From: Lysobacteraceae bacterium
GTDB lineage: Bacteria > Pseudomonadota > Gammaproteobacteria > Nevskiales > Nevskiaceae
DNA: 64,000 nucleotides
Reading direction: 5' to 3'
NCBI GenBank assembly: GCA_013823855.1
Contig: PNMW01000082.1
Coordinates: 176,948 to 240,947, forward strand
Below, piece by piece: positions 58,759-64,000 of this stretch; the stretch's first letter is position 1; every line of letters begins with the position of its first letter. A program made the translations under genes and the position numbers. The notes under the pieces are model-generated. The model searched no databases and was not told the DNA's origin. It worked only from the letters and a program-made list of their open reading frames with translations.

Positions 58759-60147
58759 CTACTGACGGGGACGCCGGTACCAGCGAAAGACCAGCCAAAG
58801 CTGGCCTAGGAACAGCAGAAGTGAACCGGCGACCGATGCCGCGCCAGTGGCCGCAAGCCCCCCCTGCACCGTCGCCGCGTAGAGCAGCGGCAGATAGACG
58901 ACGGTGACCAGCAGCCGCATCCTGAACGCGGCGCCTGCGCCGCCGGTGGACATCAGCAACGGCTCCAGCGGCAGCGCCCACAGACTGACGACCGATGCGC
59001 CAAGCAACCACAGCAGCACATCCTTGGCCGGCACGAACTCCTCGCCGACGATGAAACGCAGGGCCGGCTCCCGAATCAGGGCGGCGATCACCAGCAGCAC
59101 CGACGCCGCGCCACCGGCGGCCAACGCCAACTGCCAGACCAGACGACGCAGGGTCGTGTGGTCTCGCGCAGCCGCCAGTCTGGCCAGTTCCGGATACAGC
59201 GCCGGCACGATCAGCTTGGCCGGCTTGGCCACGGCATCGCCGAGCTGCTTGGCGACACGGAACAGCGCGGCATCGCGGGCTCCAAGCAGGGCGCCGACCA
59301 TCAAGGTGCTGACATGGGTGAAGGCCAGCGCCAGCGTCGAATTGAGGTTGGTCGACCAGACGAACGACCACAGGCCCGGGAAACCCTCGGTCAACGGTCC
59401 GCTGCCGCGCAGGCTGAAGCCCTCCAGCGCGCCGCGCGCGCGCAAGGTCTTCAGCGCCGAGCCGAACAGGAAGATGAAGGCCGCGACCTGCCCGGCAAAC
59501 CAGATAGCCAGAAAGGTGACCAGGCCGGCCCCGAGCTTCCAGGCAATCGCTGCGCCGATGACCCGGACCCAGGAATCAACCGAGCTTTGCCAGGCCAGCA
59601 GGTCGAAGCGACCGAGCAGCCGCAGCGCGCCGGTTGGCGTGGCGCTGACCATGAACACGATCACCAGCGAATAGATCGCGACCTGCGGCGATGTCGCCGC
59701 CGGCCAGCCCAGCGCGCCGCCAACCAGCAGGACACCAAGAAGGGCGATGACGATGCCGCCGACGCCGCTCAGGACGTCAAGCAGCAGACTGAACCGCAGC
59801 ACCCGCTGGAACTCGCCGATCCGGCCGGCATCGAGCGGTGCGGTTCCATACTGAAGCAAGGCCTGCCACGACTGGAATTTCGCGATCTCGCCGATCGTCT
59901 GGACGTAGGCGTGGACCAGCACCAGCACGCCGAATTGATCAACGCCCAGCGCGCGCGCCGCGAGTGCGGTCGCGCCAAGGCTCAGAACGCCGTTGAGCGC
60001 CTTGCCGCCAAGCAGGATGCTGGCGTTGGCGAGGATCTGGCGCAGCGGGCCGCGGACCTCGGCAACCCCGGATTCGGTCTTCAGCGTCGCCTCTGTGTCG
60101 TGGTCGTCTAGGAGGGGGCAGCGATCACGCGCGACCGAGGAAATCAC
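58759..60147 (-). CDS. Wzx-like lipid flippase/polysaccharide transport membrane protein
   Basis: The roughly 460-residue protein has about 12-14 membrane segments with the MATE/Wzx-type start (ILANASILLGGKALNGVLSL, LAARALGVDQFGVLVLVHAY) and repeated Gly/Ala-rich helices. It fits oligosaccharide or lipid-linked flippases. Members of this fold flip glycolipids across the inner membrane. The start is uncertain: GTG 60147 or TTG 60156, both overlapping the preceding gene. It lies 80 bp upstream of the FAAL gene, on the same strand, so a role in turning a ceramide lipid to the periplasmic face is plausible. Confidence 0.8.
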   Translation of the reverse strand: MISSVARDRCPLLDDHDTEATLKTESGVAEVRGPLRQILANASILLGGKALNGVLSLGATALAARALGVDQFGVLVLVHAYVQTIGEIAKFQSWQALLQYGTAPLDAGRIGEFQRVLRFSLLLDVLSGVGGIVIALLGVLLVGGALGWPAATSPQVAIYSLVIVFMVSATPTGALRLLGRFDLLAWQSSVDSWVRVIGAAIAWKLGAGLVTFLAIWFAGQVAAFIFLFGSALKTLRARGALEGFSLRGSGPLTEGFPGLWSFVWSTNLNSTLALAFTHVSTLMVGALLGARDAALFRVAKQLGDAVAKPAKLIVPALYPELARLAAARDHTTLRRLVWQLALAAGGAASVLLVIAALIREPALRFIVGEEFVPAKDVLLWLLGASVVSLWALPLEPLLMSTGGAGAAFRMRLLVTVVYLPLLYAATVQGGLAATGAASVAGSLLLFLGQLWLVFRWYRRPRQ

Positions 60148-60631
60148 GCTTGCCAAGTTCGACGCCCGCGTGGCGAAGAAGGTTGTAGGCCGTCGTCGAG
60201 TGGAAGTACAGGTTCGGCAGCACGAAGCCGAGCAGGTACGCTTGGCCCGCGAAGTTCAACTCGCCAAAAGGCGTCTTGATGACGATCGGGCGGTCTTCCG
60301 AGCCATCGATCTGATCGGCGTCGAAGCGGCGCAGGAAAGCCGCTGTCCACTCGATCCGCGCCTTGAGTTCGGCGAAGGTCTTCTCGGTATCGGGGCGTGG
60401 CGGTGGCTCGATCCCGGCCAGCCGCGCGGCACCGCCCTTGACCATGTCGCAGGCGATCTGCACCTGACGCGACATCGGATACATGTCCGGATACAGCCGC
60501 GCGCCGGTCAGCACCAGCGGGTCGATCTTCTTCGCCTCGGCGTGGGCGGCACCGGTATCCATGATGCCGGCGAGATTGTCGAGCGCACGCAGGAACACCG
60601 GGATCGAAGCTTGGTACATCGAAATCGTCAT
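60125..60631 (-). CDS. DUF1993 family protein
   Basis: The 168-residue protein matches the DUF1993 group: MTISMYQASIPVFLRALDNL at the start, ARLYPDMYPMSRQVQIACDM, and the ending FHSTTAYNLLRHAGVELGKR. The fold is thought to be a four-helix bundle of the DinB kind, but no activity is known. ATG 60631 has AAAGGAG at good spacing. Its end overlaps the flippase start by about 23 bp, which may couple the two genes. Confidence 0.87.
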   Translation of the reverse strand: MTISMYQASIPVFLRALDNLAGIMDTGAAHAEAKKIDPLVLTGARLYPDMYPMSRQVQIACDMVKGGAARLAGIEPPPRPDTEKTFAELKARIEWTAAFLRRFDADQIDGSEDRPIVIKTPFGELNFAGQAYLLGFVLPNLYFHSTTAYNLLRHAGVELGKRDFLGRA

Positions 60632-60680
60632 CGCTGCACTCCTTTCAAACGCTGGCATCCGGGTCGCTCGGCGGCGCAGC

Positions 60681-61925
60681 TTACTCGAACTCGCCGTAAC
60701 CGCCCTGCACCCGGCAGGCGACGAATCCGGCTTCGTTCAGCGCGACGAGGATCTGCTGGCTGTGCGCTTCGTCCTGCGCCTCGATCAGCATCTCCAGCGT
60801 CGCACTCTTGGCATGACGGCCGGACGACAGCCGCTCGTGATGCACCTGGACGATGTTGCCGCCGGCAACTCCGACGCAGCCGGCCGCGCGCGCCAGGAAA
60901 CCGGGGCTGTCTTCGATCTCGATCGACAGGTTCACCAGCCGCGATTCATGAACCAGCTGGCGCAGCAGCACCGAGGCCAGCAGCCGCGGATCGATGTTGC
61001 CGCCGCACACCACGAGCCCGACCTTGCGGCCGGCATATTTGGCCGGATCGGCGAGCAGTGCGGCGAGCCCGGTGGCGCCAGCGCCTTCGGCGACCACTTT
61101 CTCGACATTGGCCAGCAGCCCGACCGCGCGCTCGATCGCCGGTTCATCGACCCGCACCAGATCGTTCGCCAATGCTGCGATCACCGGCAAGGTGCGCTTG
61201 CCGATGCCCTTGACCGCGATGCCTTCGGCGATCGTCGGTCCGCCTCTGACCAGCGAGGCGTCGCCCTGGATCGCTGCATAAGCCGAGCAGTAACCGGCCG
61301 ATTCGACACCGACGATGCGCAGTTCCGGCCGCATCGCCCGCGCCGCCACGGCATTGCCGGAAAACAGGCCGCCGCCGCCGATCGGAATCACCAGCGTGTC
61401 GAGTTCCGGCACGTCTTCGAGCATTTCCAGCGCGATGGTCCCCTGCCCGGCCATCACATGAGGATCGTCGTAGGGGTGCACCAGGGTCATGCCGCGCGCG
61501 TCGACCAGTTCGCGCTGCATGTAGTCGAAGGCATCGCCCAGGGTCGCGCCATGGAGGATCACTTCGCCGCCGAGTTCGCGGGTATTGCGCACCTTGGTGA
61601 ACGGGGTGTTGACCGGCATCACGATGACGCTGCGAATGCCCAGCCTGGTCGCATGGTAGGCGACGGCCTGCGCGTGATTGCCGGCGGACATCGCGGCAAC
61701 ACCCGCCGCCCGCTCGGCCTCGGTCAGCCGTGCCAGCTTGTTCAGCGCCCCGCGCTCCTTGAACGAGGCGGTGAACTGGAAGTTCTCGAACTTCAGCCAG
61801 ACCTCCGCGCCGGTCAGCTTCGACAGCACTTTCGATGGCGCGCAGGGCGTGCGCAGCACCTGCCCTTCGACGACCCGCGCAGCATCGCGGACATCATCCA
61901 TGGTGATCGCGAGCGGCTCGCTCAT
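60681..61925 (-). CDS. ilvA: Threonine ammonia-lyase (threonine dehydratase) with C-terminal ACT domain
   Basis: The 414-residue PLP enzyme deaminates threonine to 2-oxobutanoate. PLP lysine lies in TASFKERGALNKL, followed by SAGNHAQAVAYHA and IPIGGGGLFSGNAVAARA, the phosphate-binding glycine loop. The final 80 residues (LVNLSIEIEDSPGFLARAAG onward) form one ACT domain that could bind an amino-acid effector. One ACT domain and this length fit the shorter ilvA/tdcB-type enzymes rather than long E. coli IlvA, so biosynthetic or catabolic role is open. ATG 61925; a stand-alone gene. Confidence 0.93.
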   Translation of the reverse strand: MSEPLAITMDDVRDAARVVEGQVLRTPCAPSKVLSKLTGAEVWLKFENFQFTASFKERGALNKLARLTEAERAAGVAAMSAGNHAQAVAYHATRLGIRSVIVMPVNTPFTKVRNTRELGGEVILHGATLGDAFDYMQRELVDARGMTLVHPYDDPHVMAGQGTIALEMLEDVPELDTLVIPIGGGGLFSGNAVAARAMRPELRIVGVESAGYCSAYAAIQGDASLVRGGPTIAEGIAVKGIGKRTLPVIAALANDLVRVDEPAIERAVGLLANVEKVVAEGAGATGLAALLADPAKYAGRKVGLVVCGGNIDPRLLASVLLRQLVHESRLVNLSIEIEDSPGFLARAAGCVGVAGGNIVQVHHERLSSGRHAKSATLEMLIEAQDEAHSQQILVALNEAGFVACRVQGGYGEFE

Positions 61926-62010
61926 GGCAGTGACTCGAAAAGGGTAGGCCGGATTATAGGGGCGGGTCCCTTGCGGCCGGGTCCGCGCCCGAACAAGCAC
62001 AGCGATCATC

Positions 62011-62112
62011 ACGCAGAGGCGCGAAGACGCGGAGAGCAGCCAGGATCAAATCGTCTACATGAAGCGTTTCTCGTCGTTTCGCTTTTTCTCTGGCGTCTTC
62101 GCGCCTCTGCGT
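62011..62112. repeat. Perfect 20-bp inverted repeat of the GCGAAGACGC type (copy 2)
   Basis: The arms 62011-62030 (ACGCAGAGGCGCGAAGACGC) and 62093-62112 are exact reverse complements, 62 bp apart. The arm sequence matches 14 of 16 bases of the repeat at 40216. It lies in the gap between the divergent ilvA and ettA genes. No coding capacity is evident between the arms. Confidence 0.9.
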
Positions 62113-62211
62113 CAGGACTGCTTTTCCACCCGCCTTGGCGCGTCCGCCGCGACTCGCCGATAATCCGCGCCCTGAATTCTCCCGCTACAGCCGCCGAGCC
62201 TGCACGCCGCC

Positions 62212-63876
62212 ATGAGCCAATACGTCTACACAATGAACCGGGTCGGCAAGACCGTTCCGCCGAAGAAGGAAATCCTGCGCAATATTTCCCTGAGCTTCTT
62301 CCCCGGCGCCAAGATCGGCGTGCTTGGCTACAACGGCTCCGGCAAGTCGACCTTGCTGAAGATCATGGCCGGCGTCGACAAGGAATTCTCCGGCGAAGCA
62401 CGGCCGATGCCGGGCCTGAAGGTTGGCTACCTGCCGCAGGAACCGCAGCTCGATCCGGCCAAGGACGTGCGCGGCAATGTCGAGGAAGCGCTGTCGGAAA
62501 TCACCGACACGCAGGCCGCGCTGGATGCCGTCTACGCGGCCTACGCCGACGAAAACGCCGACTTCGACAAGCTGTCGGCCAAGCAGCAGGAACTGGAAGC
62601 CAAGCTCGAAGCGCTCGATGGTCACAACCTCAACGTGATCATGGACAAGGCGGCCGAAGCGCTGAACCTGCCGCCGTGGGAGGCCGATGTCACCAAGCTG
62701 TCCGGCGGCGAACGTCGTCGCGTCGCGCTGTGCCGCCTGCTGCTGAGCAAGCCGGACATGATCCTGCTCGACGAGCCGACCAACCATCTCGATGCCGAAT
62801 CGGTCGCCTGGCTGGAGAAATTCCTCAAGGATTTCCCGGGCACGATCATCGCGGTCACCCATGATCGCTACTTTCTCGACAACGTCGCCGGCTGGATTCT
62901 CGAACTCGATCGCGGCCACGGCATTCCGTGGCAGGGCAACTATTCGAGCTGGCTGGAGCAGAAGACCAACCGCCTGAAGCAGGAAGAGAAATCCGAAGAC
63001 GCGCGCCAGAAGGCGCTGTCCGAGGAACTCGAATGGGTACGCAAGAACCCGAAAGGCCGGCAATCGAAATCGAAGGCCCGCATCAAAGCCTACGAAGAAC
63101 TGGCGTCGCAGGAGTACCAGACCCGCGCCGAAACGCAGGAGTTGTACATCCCGCCCGGTCCGCGCCTTGGCGACATGGTCATCGAGGTCAAGGATGTCGC
63201 GATGAAGTTCGGCGACCGCACTTTGTACGAAGGCCTGAACTTCACCGTGCCGAAGGGCGCGATCGTCGGCATCATCGGTGCCAACGGCCGCGGCAAGACC
63301 ACCCTGTTCAAGCTGCTGCTCGGCACCGAACAGCCGGCGGCGGGCTCGATCCGCATCGGCGACACGGTGAAGTTCGCCTATGTCGACCAGAGCCGCGATG
63401 CGCTCGACGGCGACAAGACCGTGTTCGAGGAAATCAGCCAGGGCCAGGACATCATCCGCGCCGGCTCGTTCGAAATGCCGTCGCGCGCCTATATCGGTCG
63501 CTTCAATTTCAAGGGCGAAGCGCAGGGCAAGCGGCTGAAGGAATTGTCCGGCGGCGAACGCAACCGCGTTCATCTGGCCAAGATGCTGCTGACCGGCGGC
63601 AACGTGCTGATGCTCGACGAACCGACCAACGATCTCGACGTCGAAACCCTGCGCGCGCTGGAAGAAGCGATTCTCAACTTCGCCGGCTGCGCGCTGGTCA
63701 TCTCCCATGACCGCTGGTTCCTCGACCGCGTCGCCACCCACATCCTCGCCTTCGAGGATTCCGGCGAAATCGTCTTCCTGGAAGGCAACTATCGCGAGTA
63801 CGAAGACGATTTCCGGCGCCGCACCGGTTCTGAGCCTGGCGTGAATCGCCGCGCGCGGCACAAGAAACTGGCCTGA
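62212..63876 (+). CDS. ettA: Energy-dependent translational throttle protein EttA (ABC-F)
   Basis: The 554-residue ABC-F protein starts MSQYVYTMNRVGKTVPPKKE, exactly as in EttA. It has two nucleotide-binding domains: Walker A GYNGSGKSTLLKI and GANGRGKTTLFKL; signatures LSGGERRRVALCRL and LSGGERNRVHLAKM; Walker B LLDEPTNHLDAES and MLDEPTNDLDVET. The linker between the domains is charged (EEKSEDARQKALSEELEWVR), with the basic KNPKGRQSKSKARIKAYEEL. EttA gates the first peptide bond according to ADP/ATP level. A terminator follows at 63965. Confidence 0.96.
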   Translation: MSQYVYTMNRVGKTVPPKKEILRNISLSFFPGAKIGVLGYNGSGKSTLLKIMAGVDKEFSGEARPMPGLKVGYLPQEPQLDPAKDVRGNVEEALSEITDTQAALDAVYAAYADENADFDKLSAKQQELEAKLEALDGHNLNVIMDKAAEALNLPPWEADVTKLSGGERRRVALCRLLLSKPDMILLDEPTNHLDAESVAWLEKFLKDFPGTIIAVTHDRYFLDNVAGWILELDRGHGIPWQGNYSSWLEQKTNRLKQEEKSEDARQKALSEELEWVRKNPKGRQSKSKARIKAYEELASQEYQTRAETQELYIPPGPRLGDMVIEVKDVAMKFGDRTLYEGLNFTVPKGAIVGIIGANGRGKTTLFKLLLGTEQPAAGSIRIGDTVKFAYVDQSRDALDGDKTVFEEISQGQDIIRAGSFEMPSRAYIGRFNFKGEAQGKRLKELSGGERNRVHLAKMLLTGGNVLMLDEPTNDLDVETLRALEEAILNFAGCALVISHDRWFLDRVATHILAFEDSGEIVFLEGNYREYEDDFRRRTGSEPGVNRRARHKKLA

Positions 63877-63964
63877 GCCTCACCTGTCGGCCGTGCCGTC
63901 TGGCGCTCCGGCAGGGCGTTGGACGGCGTCGAAGCGGAGATTTGCAAGTTGCAGCAAAAAAACA

Positions 63965-63994
63965 AAAAACCCGGCGAGTGATCACCGGGTTTTT
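63965..63994 (+). terminator. Intrinsic terminator after ettA
   Basis: AAAAACCCGG (63965-63974) pairs with CCGGGTTTTT (63985-63994) over a 10-base loop, and further Ts run to the window edge. The A-rich left flank makes it effective in the other direction too. Confidence 0.9.
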
Positions 63995-64000
63995 GTTTTC

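Noticed and set aside
1..64000. CRISPR arrays, insertion sequences, prophage or integrase genes
   Set aside because: Looked for on both strands: no array of direct repeats with spacers, no transposase or integrase motifs, and no tRNA gene with an attachment-type duplication. The tmRNA 3' end, a frequent integration site, is followed by an ordinary terminator with no island-like genes.

Overview
The window is a GC-rich chromosomal segment from a gammaproteobacterium, most likely of the Nevskiales/Xanthomonadales side. This assignment rests on the conserved core block hrcA | nadK-recN-fur-bamE-rnfH-smpB-ssrA at the left end, high GC with GC-ending codons, and dense co-directional operons with TGATG/ATGA overlaps. 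No database search was possible, so the taxon is an inference. No insertion sequences, CRISPR arrays, phage genes or rRNA/tRNA genes were seen; the one stable RNA is tmRNA.

Layout. (1) 1-5.9 kb: housekeeping genes (HrcA repressor, NAD kinase, RecN, Fur, BamE, RnfH, SmpB) and the ssrA tmRNA with its terminator. (2) 6.3-26.5 kb: a one-strand cluster for an unknown secondary lipid or polyketide, built around two iterative megasynthases. The first (about 3150 aa) reads enoylreductase-like/NPD, KS, AT, five tandem ACPs, KR, DH-like. The second (1638 aa) reads KS, AT, DH, PPTase-like. They are accompanied by two alkaline-phosphatase-superfamily enzymes, two paralogous left-handed beta-helix acyltransferases, a stand-alone ACP, a glyoxalase-fold protein and an alpha/beta hydrolase. 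A HiPIP follows. (3) 27.0-34.1 kb, minus strand: a dienelactone-hydrolase-like gene and an operon of TolC-like outer-membrane protein, a PqqD-like/M50-like/HlyD fusion, a repeat-rich propeller-like protein and a sulfotransferase-like protein. (4) 34.4-40.2 kb, minus strand: ECF sigma factor, a membrane protein in the anti-sigma position and a VWA lipoprotein, then a STAS protein with a GAF-PP2C-HATPase partner-switching regulator. (5) 40.4-41.7 kb: cyclophilin and an S1/P1 nuclease. (6) 41.9-60.1 kb: an extensive apparent sphingolipid locus. (7) 60.1-64 kb: DUF1993 protein, threonine dehydratase and the ABC-F protein EttA.

The sphingolipid locus is the most striking part. It has serine palmitoyltransferase, its ACP, a fatty-acyl-AMP ligase, a CerR-like reductase and a GNAT-fold protein resembling bacterial ceramide synthase. 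These enzymes match the ceramide pathway known from Caulobacter. Around them lie an apparent sphingolipid delta-4 desaturase (DEGS1-like), an FA2H/Scs7-like hydroxylase, a lipid kinase, a possible Tam41-like cytidylyltransferase, a CDP-alcohol phosphotransferase, two nucleotidyltransferases, a Wzx-like flippase and an LptF/LptG pair. Read together, they suggest synthesis, desaturation, hydroxylation, head-group addition (possibly through ceramide-1-phosphate and CDP-ceramide) and export of a phosphosphingolipid.

Starts were moved from the longest possible reading frame where a ribosome binding site, signal peptide or overlap with the neighbour argued for it. Functions are from recognised motifs; substrates and pathway roles are inferences unless stated otherwise.
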